This document shows positions 34,937 through 44,515 of a DNA stretch of 64,000 nt, in pieces. The translations under genes and the position numbers were made by a program. Source of the DNA: Bacteroidota bacterium. Lineage in GTDB: Bacteria > Bacteroidota > Bacteroidia > UKL13-3. Every line of letters starts with the position of its first letter. Position 1 is the first letter of the stretch. The stretch spans positions 81,819-145,818 of the forward strand of contig CANHGM010000003.1 in the NCBI GenBank assembly GCA_947460345.1, in the 5' to 3' direction. Below the pieces are notes generated by a model. It was not told the DNA's origin. It was given only the letters and a program-made list of their open reading frames with translations, and did not search any database.

Positions 34937-34971
34937 AAAAAAGCCTCAACAAATTATGTTGAGGCTTTTTA
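34937..34971. terminator. bidirectional intrinsic terminator (clpP and the convergent TPR gene)
   Basis: AAGCCTCAAC (34941-34950), a 7-nt loop, GTTGAGGCTT (34958-34967). A T run follows on the plus strand, and the A run before the stem gives a T run on the minus strand. Confidence 0.9.
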
Positions 34972-34997
34972 ATTTAAAAACTTTTTAATATATAAAT

Positions 34998-36230
34998 CTA
35001 AAGAATTTCTCTCAAAGTTTCGGCATATTTTTTCCCCTCTTCATTTTTATAAGGAATCTTATTTTCATGTCCATATGTATCTAAAATAAGCAGTAATTCT
35101 TTTGCTTTTTGTTTGTCATTTTTAGATATATAATCATATATTTTTCCAAACAATTCATATCTAAATATATCATAGAGCCATATTTCATCGGTGCTATTTA
35201 CATTTATAAATTTAGATAAAGACAATACACTTTCCATAGTGGATTTATATTGGGTGTATGATAACTCTTTTACTTTTTGTGTAGTTAATTGATCAATTAT
35301 AATTTTTTTATTTATAAAATTTTTCAAACTCAATCTAGATTCTTCAGCAAAGGCAATAGTGAAATAAAAATCTCTTTGAAATTGATTTTGTTTAAGCATA
35401 CTTAACAATAATCTATCTCCTCGTATTAAATAAGTATCATATAAACTGGGCTTAACTGTCCATGAAAAATTATTAATAGAAACAATTGAATCAGACCAAG
35501 TAATATATTCTATAGTATCTAATATTGAATTAGGTATATCAAAACCCACTAGGTTGTTTTTAGACAAATATGTAGGAAACCAAGTTGTATTTAATAAACT
35601 AACATCTATAACAGAAACATCTTTTCTATAATTATTGAGAATTTGCAAATACCAAAGAGCAAAAGTAAAATTATCTCCTGAAGAAATTAAAATTGCATTG
35701 GGGCTACAAGCATCTAAAAATTTCTTATTTAATTCGAGTACAAAATCACTAAACCCTCCTCTTTTTTTTCCTTGATTAAATGCCCAATAGGCTGAATCTT
35801 TTTGATTTCTATACCAATAACTCATGGCCAAAGACCCCCATTCTGAAGAGATTTTTGAATAAGGATCAAGTACAATTATTTCACCCGAATATTTTGGTGC
35901 AAGTTTTATAATTTCTTCAAATTGTGTACTTGATTTCTCAACCAAATCCTTATTGGTATGCATCATACCCCTTCCATCTCTCGAATTTAATTTACTATAT
36001 GTATAACCTAAGAAATATCTGGCTTCTATATTATTAGGTTGTATATCAACTATATGTTCTAGTAGTTCAATTAAGTTATTATAGTCAAATTGGTCTAATT
36101 CATCTTGTATTAATCCATTTTGTTTTTTATACATATTTTTAGCACTGTCTAATAGTTCATTATAATCATTTGTTTGGCTATATAATGATGAGAACAAAAA
36201 AACATATACTATAAATAAAAACGATCTCAT
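34998..36230 (-). CDS. exported TPR protein related to the tail of DUF2723 membrane proteins
   Basis: The Sec signal is MRSFLFIVYVFLFSSLYSQ. Residues 20-165 contain TPR-like helices (NIEARYFLGYTYSKLNS, and WGSLAMSYWYRNQKDSAYWAFNQG). Residues 175-215 hold SPNAILISSGDNFTFALWYLQILNNYRKDVSVIDVSLLNTTWF, which closely resembles the soluble C-terminal part of DUF2723 membrane proteins of this phylum (GDNDTFPLWYLQ and VRVVNLSLLNT pattern). Here that module is free of the membrane domain. It has 410 residues and is presumably periplasmic. Function unknown. It is a single gene. Confidence 0.75.
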   Translation of the reverse strand: MRSFLFIVYVFLFSSLYSQTNDYNELLDSAKNMYKKQNGLIQDELDQFDYNNLIELLEHIVDIQPNNIEARYFLGYTYSKLNSRDGRGMMHTNKDLVEKSSTQFEEIIKLAPKYSGEIIVLDPYSKISSEWGSLAMSYWYRNQKDSAYWAFNQGKKRGGFSDFVLELNKKFLDACSPNAILISSGDNFTFALWYLQILNNYRKDVSVIDVSLLNTTWFPTYLSKNNLVGFDIPNSILDTIEYITWSDSIVSINNFSWTVKPSLYDTYLIRGDRLLLSMLKQNQFQRDFYFTIAFAEESRLSLKNFINKKIIIDQLTTQKVKELSYTQYKSTMESVLSLSKFINVNSTDEIWLYDIFRYELFGKIYDYISKNDKQKAKELLLILDTYGHENKIPYKNEEGKKYAETLREIL

Positions 36231-36285
36231 TTAGCTAGTCATTTTATATATATATATAAATATTATTTACAAATGGAGAAGAACT

Positions 36286-37428
36286 TTATGCATCAATTGC
36301 CTGAGCTAAATCTAACAACAAATCATCAATATCTTCAATACCAACACTTAACCTAAGCAACGAATCAGTAACACCCGATTTTTCTCTTTCTTCTTTAGGT
36401 ATACTGGCATGTGTCATACTAGCAGGATGACCAATCAAAGATTCAACACCACCTAAAGATTCGGCTAAAGAAAATACTTTACAGTTTGATGCTAATTTAA
36501 AGGCAGCTTCTTTAGAATCTTGTTTTAAAGTAAAGCTCATCATTCCTCCAAAGTCTCTCATTTGTGATGCACCAATTTCATAGTTAGGCATATCAGTAAA
36601 TCCTGGCCAATATACTTTATCTACCTTTGGGTGGTTTCTTAAAAATTCAGCTACCTTTCTTCCATTAAAGCAGTGGCGTTCCATCCTTATATGTAACGTT
36701 TTTAACCCACGTAAAACTAAAAAGCTATCTTGTGGACCAGGAACAGCCCCACATGAGTTGTGAATAAAAGCTAAATCATCAAACAATTTATCATCGTTTA
36801 CACATAATGCACCCATAATTACATCACTATGTCCGCTTAAATATTTGGTTACTGAATGCATCACTATATGGGCTCCCATATCTAACGGATTCTGCAAAAA
36901 AGGACTTGCAAACGTATTGTCAACTGCTAACAATAAACCATGCTCTTGAGCTATACTAGCACATGCTTTTATATCTATTATTCTACAGGTTGGGTTAGTG
37001 GGTGTTTCAACCCAAAGTAGCTTTGTATTATTGTTTATATAGTTTTTAATATTATGGGCTTCTTGCATATTTACAAAGTGAAACTTGATTCCAAATCTTG
37101 CAAACACTTTTGTAAACATTCTATAAGTGCCACCATATAAATCATCTGTAGCAATCACTTCGTCGCCAGGATTAAGCAACTTTGCTACAGCATCTATTGC
37201 ACCCATACCACTACTAAAACACAAACAATGTTTCGCATTTTCTAAAGCAGCAATACATTGTTGCAAGGCCTCGCGGGTTGGATTTTTACCTCTAGCATAT
37301 GCATATCCTTTATGATTTCCGGGGCTTTCTTGAACATAAGTACTTGTTTGGTAAATAGGAGTCATAATAGCTCCGTTTGTTGGGTCAGGCTCTTGACCTG
37401 CATGGATGGCTTTGGTTCCGAATTTCAT
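36286..37428 (-). CDS. cystathionine gamma-synthase/lyase-type PLP enzyme
   Basis: A Cys/Met-metabolism PLP-dependent enzyme. PLP Lys195 is in SVTKYLSGHSD. FGTKAIHAGQEPDPTNGAIMTPIYQTSTY is the family N-terminus, and SLGGVESLIGHPASMTHASIPKEER the C-terminal signature. Length 380 is normal. Synthase (metB), cystathionine gamma-lyase and methionine gamma-lyase cannot be separated reliably by eye; the pattern best matches cystathionine gamma-synthase/lyase. It stands alone between two unrelated minus-strand genes, with a terminator upstream belonging to the DUF6580 gene. Confidence 0.9.
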   Translation of the reverse strand: MKFGTKAIHAGQEPDPTNGAIMTPIYQTSTYVQESPGNHKGYAYARGKNPTREALQQCIAALENAKHCLCFSSGMGAIDAVAKLLNPGDEVIATDDLYGGTYRMFTKVFARFGIKFHFVNMQEAHNIKNYINNNTKLLWVETPTNPTCRIIDIKACASIAQEHGLLLAVDNTFASPFLQNPLDMGAHIVMHSVTKYLSGHSDVIMGALCVNDDKLFDDLAFIHNSCGAVPGPQDSFLVLRGLKTLHIRMERHCFNGRKVAEFLRNHPKVDKVYWPGFTDMPNYEIGASQMRDFGGMMSFTLKQDSKEAAFKLASNCKVFSLAESLGGVESLIGHPASMTHASIPKEEREKSGVTDSLLRLSVGIEDIDDLLLDLAQAIDA

Positions 37429-37446
37429 TTGAATAATGATGTTTAA

Positions 37447-37482
37447 ATAAAAAACGCAAAACCGTGTTATAGTTTTGCGTTT
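37447..37482 (-). terminator. intrinsic terminator of the DUF6580 gene
   Basis: AAACGCAAAAC (37452-37462) and GTTTTGCGTTT (37472-37482) pair around a 9-nt loop, followed on the minus strand by a T run. Confidence 0.85.
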
Positions 37483-37506
37483 ATAAATTTTTTTTATTGA
37501 ATTGAG

Positions 37507-38046
37507 TTATGCTATAGTAAGTTTCTTATTAGAAATAAATGTATAGGCTATATAGAACAATAACATGACAGCTGTATTTGATAATAATGAAGCTCCAACA
37601 AATGGAATTGCAGATATATAGCATGTAGTTAATCCGCTAATATCATGAGAGTATAGTGGTGTAGCTATCCAAGTAATAAAATTTGATGCTATGAAAAAGA
37701 AAATAACAGAAACAATTGAAGAGAAAAGTGAATTGGTTAAATTTACTTTATTATTGATTCTGTTACCAATATAAACTGCTGATAAATATAAAATATAGTT
37801 TAATATAAAATCTCCAGAAGTAATATAATGAGTGTAACTAGAATCATTTTGAGTAATTGCTAAAACAAAGTCACATACAAACAAAGATATAAGAGGTAAA
37901 GTATAGGCAACTCTTTTGTTAGTAATAAAGGCTCCACAAATGATAGCCATTGCAATAGTTGGGTTAAAGTTCGGAATTTGTAATAGTCTGAATAAAACTA
38001 TTGAAATAAAAACTATAGAAGCAATTAAAATATGTTGTTTGTTCAT
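37507..38046 (-). CDS. DUF6580 integral membrane protein
   Basis: About 180 residues with five to six hydrophobic segments. The family pattern is seen in NFNPTIAMAIICGAFITNK near the start and NFITWIATPLYSHDISGLTTCYISAIPF in the middle. I start at the ATG at 38046 (MNKQHILIASIV) because a promoter (38085-38092) lies inside the longer frame to 38103. The topology resembles substrate-binding subunits of ECF vitamin transporters, which is only an analogy. No riboswitch is visible upstream. Transcribed divergently from the M16 peptidase gene. Confidence 0.8.
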   Translation of the reverse strand: MNKQHILIASIVFISIVLFRLLQIPNFNPTIAMAIICGAFITNKRVAYTLPLISLFVCDFVLAITQNDSSYTHYITSGDFILNYILYLSAVYIGNRINNKVNLTNSLFSSIVSVIFFFIASNFITWIATPLYSHDISGLTTCYISAIPFVGASLLSNTAVMLLFYIAYTFISNKKLTIA

Positions 38047-38084
38047 GTGTTGTAACTTATAAATAAATATGTCGTTTATAAAGG

Positions 38085-38117
38085 CAAAAGTAGTGTTAAA
38101 CACACTATGTAACCAAA
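38085..38117 (-). promoter_or_regulatory. promoter of the DUF6580 gene
   Basis: On the minus strand TTTG (plus 38114-38117), 21 nt, TACTTTTG (plus 38085-38092). It supports the start at 38046. Confidence 0.55.
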
Positions 38118-38178
38118 TTGCTGTTCAACAATAAATCCACAATTTATTTTTAATAGCTAAAATTGGGTTACTAAACTT

Positions 38179-38186
38179 TAATTTTG
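38179..38186 (+). promoter_or_regulatory. -7 box of the M16 peptidase gene
   Basis: TAATTTTG fits TAnnTTTG and lies 29 nt before the ATG at 38216. Confidence 0.5.
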
Positions 38187-38215
38187 CAACCAAATTAATA
38201 CATTATAAAAGAAAA

Positions 38216-41083
38216 ATGAGTAGATTTTTTCAACCAATTGCTATAGCATTTGCAGTGATGTTTAGCACAGCAAGTTATTCTCAAATTAAAGAATTAGAGA
38301 AAGTAGAATCAAAGCCAGGCGAATTAAAAATTGGGTATTCTAAATACCAATTGAGTAATGGTTTAACAATTATTGTTCATGAAGATCATAGCGACCCTTT
38401 GGTGCATGTAAATGTAGCATACCACGTAGGCTCTGCTCGTGAAGTAAAAGACCGTTCAGGTTTTGCTCACTTTTTCGAACATATGTTGTTTCAAGGCACA
38501 GAACATGTGGCTGATGAAGAACACATGCATTTAGTAGATGCTGCTGGTGGTAGCTGGAACGGTAATACAACCCGTGACCGTACAAAATATTTTGAAACAG
38601 TGCCTAGCAACTATTTAGAAATGGCCTTGTATTTAGAAGCAGATAGAATGGGTTTTGTATTAGACTCAGTTACTCAAAAGAAATTTGAAGTACAAAGAGC
38701 CACTGTAAAAAACGAAAAAGGACAAAATGTAGAAAACGTACCTTATGGTATGTTTGATGAAATTAAAAACAAACTTATTTACCCAATGGGACATCCATAT
38801 AGTTGGACTACAATTGGATACACAGAAGATTTAGATAGAGCTAATGTAGAAGATATGAAAAATTTCTTCATGCGTTGGTATGGCCCTAATAATGCTTGTT
38901 TAATAGTTGCTGGAGATGTCAATACTTCAGAAGTAATAAAATATGCTGAAAAATATTTTGGAAGCATACCTCGTTGCCCAGAAGTAAAGAAAATGAAACT
39001 AGAATCCGTTATTATCCCTGAAAACAAATATGCTTATTACGAAGACAAAGTAGGTATTCCTGTTGCTTTAATTAATTATGTATCTGTTCCTTCATACCAT
39101 GCTGATGAACCAGCTTTAGATATTTTAGGTCAAATATTAGGTAGTGGAAAAAATTCATATTTATATAAACATTTTGAATTGTCAGAAAACTCTTTAGGAG
39201 CAGCTTCATTCAATTCATCTGATGAATTAGCTGGTGAGTTCGGTATTCAAGTTTCTATGTTCCCCGCTACTTCTCTTGACAGTGTAGAACTATGGTTAAA
39301 AGAAACTTTTGATGATTTTGAAAAAAATGGAATTAGCGATGATGCTATGGCTCGAGCTAAAGCTAGAATAGAAACAACATTATTAGGAATCATGGAAAGT
39401 AATTCAGGTAAAGCAAATTACTTAGGTGATTCTTGGTTATACGCTCCAAAAACAATGAATCTTAATGATGAATTAGATAGATATAGAAAAGTTACAAAAG
39501 AAGATATCATCAGAGTATTTAATAAATATATTAAAACTAAAAAATCAGCATGGGTTATTTTCCAACCTAAAGGTTCAAATGCAGCTGATAATGAGAAAAA
39601 GCCAACTTCTACAAACAATTTAGCTCCTGTTGAAATTCCAAATGAGTATAAAGGTTTGACTTATAAAAAAGCTGTTGACAATTTTGACAGAAGCATAAGA
39701 CCAACTGCAGGTCCTGATAAAACTATTTCATTACCACAAATTTGGAAAGAAAAGTTTGACAACGGTTTAACAATGATGGGAACTGAATATAAAGAAACAC
39801 CGTTTGTTACTGTTTCTTTAAAAATCAAAGGTGGAGAATTGCATGAAATGAAAATGTTAGACAAAATTGGTTTAACATCATTTACAGCTACTATGATGAA
39901 TGAAGGTACTCAAAAATACTCAGCTGAAGATTTTGAAAACATTGAAGAAAAATTAGGTAGTAATGTTTCTATTACTAGTGGTGGAGATGCTTTATATGTA
40001 TCTATCAGATGCCATGTTGATAAATTAGATGACGTTTTAAAATTAATGGAAGAAAGATTATTCCATCCTAAATTTGATGAAAAAGATTTTAAACGTTTGA
40101 AAAAACAAAGTATTGAGAATATAAAAGACTTAGAATATAATGCGGGTGCTGTTGCTGATGTGGTATTTGGCAAACTTATGTATGGAAACAATACTGCAGG
40201 AATGAGTTCAACTGCAAAATCACTTAAGAAGATTACGCTTGATGACGTAAAAGCTTATTACAATAATTTTATTAGTCCTTCCATTTCTGAATTAACTGTT
40301 GTTGGTCCTTTAAACAAAGATCAAATATTAGCTAAACTTGATTTCTTAAAGTCTTGGACAGCTAAACCTGTGGAAATTCCATCGCTTGGAGATTTTTATG
40401 AAACAGAAAATACCAAAATATATTTTTATGACAAGCCAGAAGCTGCTCAATCTGAATTGAGAGTAGGCTATATCACCAATCCTTATTCAATCACTGGTGA
40501 ATTGTTTAAATGTAATATCATGAACTTTCAATTGGGTGGCAACTTTAATAGCCGTTTAAATCAAAACATTCGTGAAACTAGAGGTTATACATATGGTATC
40601 AGAGGAGGTTTCTTTGGTAGTAAAGATATCGGCACATTCGAAATTTCGACTAGTGTTAAATCTGAAACTACTGATACAGCATTAAGTGAAATATTTAGAG
40701 AAATGAACGATTGGAAAGCGGGTAAATTCACTGCTGATGATTTAAACTTCACTAAAAGCTCTATGAGCAATGGATATTACTTGCGTTATGAAACAGGAAA
40801 TCAAAAATTAAGTTTCTTAAATCAATTAATGAACTACAATTTATCTCCTGATTATTATAAACAACAATTAGAAGTAATTAAAAACTTTAGCATGGATGAT
40901 ATGAAAAACTATGCAATCAAATATCTACCTACAAATAAAATGTTGGTTGTGGTTGTAGGTGATAAAGCATTGTTAAAGAAAAGAATTGATTCTTTAAAAA
41001 TTGGACCTATTGAAATGGTAACAGATTATAGCAATATGCCATTTAACCCTAAAAGTAAAGTTAAGTTTATTAAAAAAGACTAA
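38216..41083 (+). CDS. M16-family zinc peptidase, fused double unit, exported
   Basis: An insulinase/pitrilysin-type protease. A signal peptide (residues 1-22, ending ASYS-Q) targets it to the periplasm. The inverted zinc motif is HFFEH at residues 85-89, and Glu167 in VKNEKGQN is the likely third ligand. The 955 residues hold two M16 halves: the active N-terminal one (about 40-470) and a C-terminal one (about 500-940) without HxxEH but with the family's RGYTYGIRGGFFG segment. Fusing active and inactive halves in one chain is typical of this class. It is monocistronic with a strong terminator. Probable role: degrading peptides in the periplasm. Confidence 0.93.
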   Translation: MSRFFQPIAIAFAVMFSTASYSQIKELEKVESKPGELKIGYSKYQLSNGLTIIVHEDHSDPLVHVNVAYHVGSAREVKDRSGFAHFFEHMLFQGTEHVADEEHMHLVDAAGGSWNGNTTRDRTKYFETVPSNYLEMALYLEADRMGFVLDSVTQKKFEVQRATVKNEKGQNVENVPYGMFDEIKNKLIYPMGHPYSWTTIGYTEDLDRANVEDMKNFFMRWYGPNNACLIVAGDVNTSEVIKYAEKYFGSIPRCPEVKKMKLESVIIPENKYAYYEDKVGIPVALINYVSVPSYHADEPALDILGQILGSGKNSYLYKHFELSENSLGAASFNSSDELAGEFGIQVSMFPATSLDSVELWLKETFDDFEKNGISDDAMARAKARIETTLLGIMESNSGKANYLGDSWLYAPKTMNLNDELDRYRKVTKEDIIRVFNKYIKTKKSAWVIFQPKGSNAADNEKKPTSTNNLAPVEIPNEYKGLTYKKAVDNFDRSIRPTAGPDKTISLPQIWKEKFDNGLTMMGTEYKETPFVTVSLKIKGGELHEMKMLDKIGLTSFTATMMNEGTQKYSAEDFENIEEKLGSNVSITSGGDALYVSIRCHVDKLDDVLKLMEERLFHPKFDEKDFKRLKKQSIENIKDLEYNAGAVADVVFGKLMYGNNTAGMSSTAKSLKKITLDDVKAYYNNFISPSISELTVVGPLNKDQILAKLDFLKSWTAKPVEIPSLGDFYETENTKIYFYDKPEAAQSELRVGYITNPYSITGELFKCNIMNFQLGGNFNSRLNQNIRETRGYTYGIRGGFFGSKDIGTFEISTSVKSETTDTALSEIFREMNDWKAGKFTADDLNFTKSSMSNGYYLRYETGNQKLSFLNQLMNYNLSPDYYKQQLEVIKNFSMDDMKNYAIKYLPTNKMLVVVVGDKALLKKRIDSLKIGPIEMVTDYSNMPFNPKSKVKFIKKD

Positions 41084-41103
41084 TTAAATATCTTTAAAAA
41101 TAT

Positions 41104-41139
41104 AAAAAGCCAGTTTGAACGCATTCAAGCTGGCTTTTT
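41104..41139 (+). terminator. intrinsic terminator of the M16 peptidase gene
   Basis: AAAAAGCCAGTTTGAA (41104-41119) and TTCAAGCTGGCTTTTT (41124-41139) pair with one G-T wobble around a 4-nt loop. Confidence 0.92.
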
Positions 41140-41144
41140 ATTTA

Positions 41145-41152
41145 TAAATTTG
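41145..41152 (+). promoter_or_regulatory. -7 box of the lipoprotein gene
   Basis: TAAATTTG, 13 nt before the ATG at 41166 and immediately after the upstream terminator. Confidence 0.45.
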
Positions 41153-41165
41153 CCCTTCAAATTAT

Positions 41166-42359
41166 ATGAAAAATTATATCCTTTATATTTTACTATTTTC
41201 CATTAATATAGGATGTAGTAGCAATGTCGACCCGAAAGTTAAAAATACTCAAGGTATACAAAAAAATATTGATACTACAACCATATCTAAACCTATTGCA
41301 ACGGTAAATAGGAATACCAATCCAAACAGAATAGCAAAGTTTATCGCTGGCCTAGAGCAAATAGATAGCAATGAACTTACCCACCTACAAAGCAGAAGTG
41401 ATTGGAAAAACTTTAAAATGGTTTTTGATAGCCTTTGGTTCAAAATGGAAACCAATAGATTAAATAAACAAAAAGATTGGGTTAAAGAAAATATGAAAGC
41501 AATTACACCTGAAATAGATTTTTTATTTTATCCTTTTAGTGGTGCTGATTTTTTAAACTCAAATGTGTTTTTCCCGAATGCTAAAAAAACCATTATGATT
41601 GGTCTTGAACCTGCAGGCACATTGCCAGATATGAACAAATTTAGCAAAGATTCACTTGACAAATACTTCAACAATATTCGCAATTCTCTTTATTCAATCC
41701 TTAAGTTTAGTTTTTATAGAACAAACTCAATGGCTAAAGATTTTAAATCAGAAGATATAAATGGTACGTTACCCAATATATTAATTTTTTTAGCTAGAAA
41801 TGGCAATGATGTAATAGATGTTGAACCCACAACTATAGACGCAAAAGGAAATTTAAAAATTAAGAAATTTAGTGATTTTAAAAAATCAAAAAACAAGGGT
41901 GTTAAAATCACCTATTGTTCTAATAAATCAGACACCTTAAGAGAGCTTTATTATTTCTCAGGTGATATTTCAAATTTAGGTTTCAAAAATGATTCATCAT
42001 TTTATGTATATTTAAATTCATTAGATTTTGAAGCTACTTTTCTTAAATCAGCTAGCTTCTTAATGCATAAAGATTATTTCTCATATATTAGAAATATTAT
42101 ATTAAATAAGTCTGAATATATATTGCAAGATGACTCAGGTGTGCCATTTAGGTTCTTTCAAAACAAAACTTGGCAAACCAAAGTATTTGGCACCTATGAC
42201 AAACCCATTTCTCTGTTTTCAAACTATTTCCAAAAAGACTTTAAAGACGCTTATAAAGATAGCACTAAAGTAGGGAAACTACCTTTTGGAATTGGATATG
42301 ACTGGAAACCCAATCAATCTAATTTAACGTTAGCTACAAAAATCAGAGCAAAAAAATAG
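41166..42359 (+). CDS. lipoprotein of unknown function
   Basis: The signal peptide ends in a plausible lipobox (INIGC, Cys17) followed by SSN, so it is probably anchored in the outer membrane or inner membrane. The mature part (about 380 residues) contains FLFYPFSGADFLNSNVFFPNAKK, then IGLEPAGTLP, a pattern I have the impression is shared by a conserved Bacteroidota family without known function. No catalytic motif is recognised. The stop codon abuts the ATG of the YihY gene with no gap, so the two are translated from one mRNA. Confidence 0.8.
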   Translation: MKNYILYILLFSINIGCSSNVDPKVKNTQGIQKNIDTTTISKPIATVNRNTNPNRIAKFIAGLEQIDSNELTHLQSRSDWKNFKMVFDSLWFKMETNRLNKQKDWVKENMKAITPEIDFLFYPFSGADFLNSNVFFPNAKKTIMIGLEPAGTLPDMNKFSKDSLDKYFNNIRNSLYSILKFSFYRTNSMAKDFKSEDINGTLPNILIFLARNGNDVIDVEPTTIDAKGNLKIKKFSDFKKSKNKGVKITYCSNKSDTLRELYYFSGDISNLGFKNDSSFYVYLNSLDFEATFLKSASFLMHKDYFSYIRNIILNKSEYILQDDSGVPFRFFQNKTWQTKVFGTYDKPISLFSNYFQKDFKDAYKDSTKVGKLPFGIGYDWKPNQSNLTLATKIRAKK

Positions 42360-43334
42360 ATGAGATGGTTGCATCATTTCTTATGGAATAAAATGGCTAT
42401 TTACAGATGGCTTTTTAAGAAATTGCACCATGTTACTTTACCCGGTTTTCAACAAATACCTATAGCTGTAGTTTTAGGTAATTTAATTAGTTCTCTCGAA
42501 AAAGAAGATATCAATATGCGTTCTTCTGCAATGGCATTTAATTTCTTTATGGCACTGTTTCCAACCGTAATTTTTTTCTTTACTTTAATTGCGTTTATAC
42601 CCATTGATTACTTGCATAGCAGTATTATGTTAAACTTAAGTGAATTGATGCCAAAAGCTGCTTTTCAAAGCATAGAAAGTACTATTGAAGATATACTCAA
42701 AAACCAACACGGTGGGTTATTATCTTTTGGATTTTTTTCAGCAATGTTGTTTTCTTCTAATGCTGTTTTCAATATGTTTAGTGCATTTAATAAGTATGAC
42801 AATGCAGTTGAGTCACGTTCGGTTTTATATAGAAGACTTTTAAGCTTAATACTTACCATTTTTTTAGCCATCTTTATCATTATTTCTATTATCCTTATAA
42901 CTTTCGGACAAACGATTATTGATTTTTTAGTGACAAAGCACTGGTTAACTGACAATGTTAGTTATATTGGATTAATCATAATTAAATGGAGTGCCGCTTT
43001 GCTTATATTTTATACGGTCATATCATGTTTGTATTTTTTTGGAAGTTCACTAAAAAGAAAGTTTAAGTTTATTTCTGTCGGAACCACTATCGCAACCATT
43101 GGATCAATTGTAACTACTGTAGGATTTGCTGCTTATGTAAACAATTTCAATAGTTACAACAAACTATATGGTTCTATCGGAACATTAATAGTAGTTATGC
43201 TTTTAATCTATTTTAACTCTTTAATGATACTTTATGGTTACGAGCTAAATACGAGTATAGAAAAAGCAGTTAGAGATAAGAAAAAACTAGAGAAAATAAG
43301 TGTTGCAGATTTAGAGCCTAAATCTAAGGTTTGA
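42360..43334 (+). CDS. YihY/BrkB-family inner-membrane protein
   Basis: Six hydrophobic segments within 324 residues, with the family pattern MRSSAMAFNFFMALFPTVIFFFTLIAFIP and SIGTLIVVMLLIYFNSLMILYGYELN. Older annotation as ribonuclease BN is not correct for this family; its role is unknown. The ATG follows the lipoprotein stop directly. A lone inverted repeat (GGTTTG 43328-43333, CAAACC 43349-43354) at the convergent junction is too weak to call as a terminator. Confidence 0.9.
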   Translation: MRWLHHFLWNKMAIYRWLFKKLHHVTLPGFQQIPIAVVLGNLISSLEKEDINMRSSAMAFNFFMALFPTVIFFFTLIAFIPIDYLHSSIMLNLSELMPKAAFQSIESTIEDILKNQHGGLLSFGFFSAMLFSSNAVFNMFSAFNKYDNAVESRSVLYRRLLSLILTIFLAIFIIISIILITFGQTIIDFLVTKHWLTDNVSYIGLIIIKWSAALLIFYTVISCLYFFGSSLKRKFKFISVGTTIATIGSIVTTVGFAAYVNNFNSYNKLYGSIGTLIVVMLLIYFNSLMILYGYELNTSIEKAVRDKKKLEKISVADLEPKSKV

Positions 43335-43344
43335 TTATATATAA

Positions 43345-44508
43345 TTACCAAACCCATCTCAATTGATAGTTTTCAAATTTCAGAATTTTAAAACTGTTAT
43401 TGATTACATTTTGATTTAAAGGATCTCGACTATAATTGATATTACTGATTAGCCCATTTCCATTGCTCCATTGTTCAGGGTGTTGCTTCCAATCTAGCGG
43501 ATTGGCTAACCAACCTTGACCGATACTCATTAATTGATCAAAAGCTTTAAAGGAATATTCAGTTGGTTCAGTATAAAACTTAACATGAAATTTTTTGATC
43601 ATTGCTTGAACATCATCATCAGCATAATCAACATAGTTGGTTGAAACAATTGAAACATGAAACTTTTCCCAAGTATCAAAATTGGTGTTTTTAAATCCCA
43701 TCCAACTTTCAATACCATATACAGATATGCCCATAGCCGTATCTGTGATTGATTTAAATACTTTTTGCACCAATGCATCATTATTAGATGGGAATATGAT
43801 TGAATTCTTTTTATCACTTGCTATTAATGAACTCCAATTTATTTCTTTATTAGTTGCATCCGCTCTCTTAAAACTTATATGCAATGAATCAGTTAAGTTT
43901 TTTATTTTATCAGCAAACTTGATTGTTGATTTTTTTGCATCTGTAAAAACTATAATCTGACTTCCTGAATCGGCCTTTGATATATATTTCAATAGCTCTA
44001 AACTATAATTACTGATTTCAGAATTTGGCTGAATAAAATAGGGTGAAACAATAGGTGAGGTTACATTTATAGTGGGTGCAATGTGGTATACCTTAATTTC
44101 ATTGCAAATTTTTATTGCCATCTCTACTCCTTCTTTAAAAAACGGACCAATAATCAAATCCATTTCTTTCATTTCTTTATTTTGTAATATTTTTAAAGTT
44201 TCTAATGAATCTCTATTGGTATCATATATATTTAATTGAATCTGAAATCCAACTTTGTTTAAAGAATCTATGGCCAATTTTATGCCTTGATAATATTGAA
44301 TAGCAGCTTCTTGCAAACTCACCAATTTCTTTTTCACTAATTCTTGCTTTGAATACTTTGAGCAAAAAGGAATGACTAATGCAATTTTAATGGGTATAAT
44401 TTCAACCTCTGAATTGGTAAATGTAAATTGTGGAACTTGTGCCTGAGTTTGAAACAAGTTTGCAAACAATAAAAAAAACAGAACTAAGCTACTATATATT
44501 TTGTGCAT
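43345..44508 (-). CDS. periplasmic type I substrate-binding protein (LivK-like fold)
   Basis: A Leu/Ile/Val-binding-protein-like fold. I start at the ATG at 44508 (MHKIYSSLVLFFLLFANLFQTQAQ), a proper Sec signal; the longer frame to 44580 adds 24 residues and overlaps the anti-sigma gene. KIALVIPFCS, LQEAAIQYYQGIKLAIDSLNKVGFQIQLNIYDTNRD and DLIIGPFFKEGVEMA are characteristic. No transporter permease or ATPase is nearby, so it may be a sensor or a binding protein for another process. It is third in an operon after an ECF sigma factor and its anti-sigma factor, 7 nt after the latter's stop. Confidence 0.85.
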   Translation of the reverse strand: MHKIYSSLVLFFLLFANLFQTQAQVPQFTFTNSEVEIIPIKIALVIPFCSKYSKQELVKKKLVSLQEAAIQYYQGIKLAIDSLNKVGFQIQLNIYDTNRDSLETLKILQNKEMKEMDLIIGPFFKEGVEMAIKICNEIKVYHIAPTINVTSPIVSPYFIQPNSEISNYSLELLKYISKADSGSQIIVFTDAKKSTIKFADKIKNLTDSLHISFKRADATNKEINWSSLIASDKKNSIIFPSNNDALVQKVFKSITDTAMGISVYGIESWMGFKNTNFDTWEKFHVSIVSTNYVDYADDDVQAMIKKFHVKFYTEPTEYSFKAFDQLMSIGQGWLANPLDWKQHPEQWSNGNGLISNINYSRDPLNQNVINNSFKILKFENYQLRWVW

Positions 44509-44515
44509 AATTATA

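Noticed and set aside
37430..38215. Riboswitch near the Cys/Met enzyme or the DUF6580 gene
   Set aside because: I looked for conserved SAM or cobalamin riboswitch cores in the leaders and found only a terminator and a promoter.
43328..43354. Terminator between the YihY gene and the binding-protein gene
   Set aside because: The stem is short and AT-rich inside, with no clear T run in either direction.
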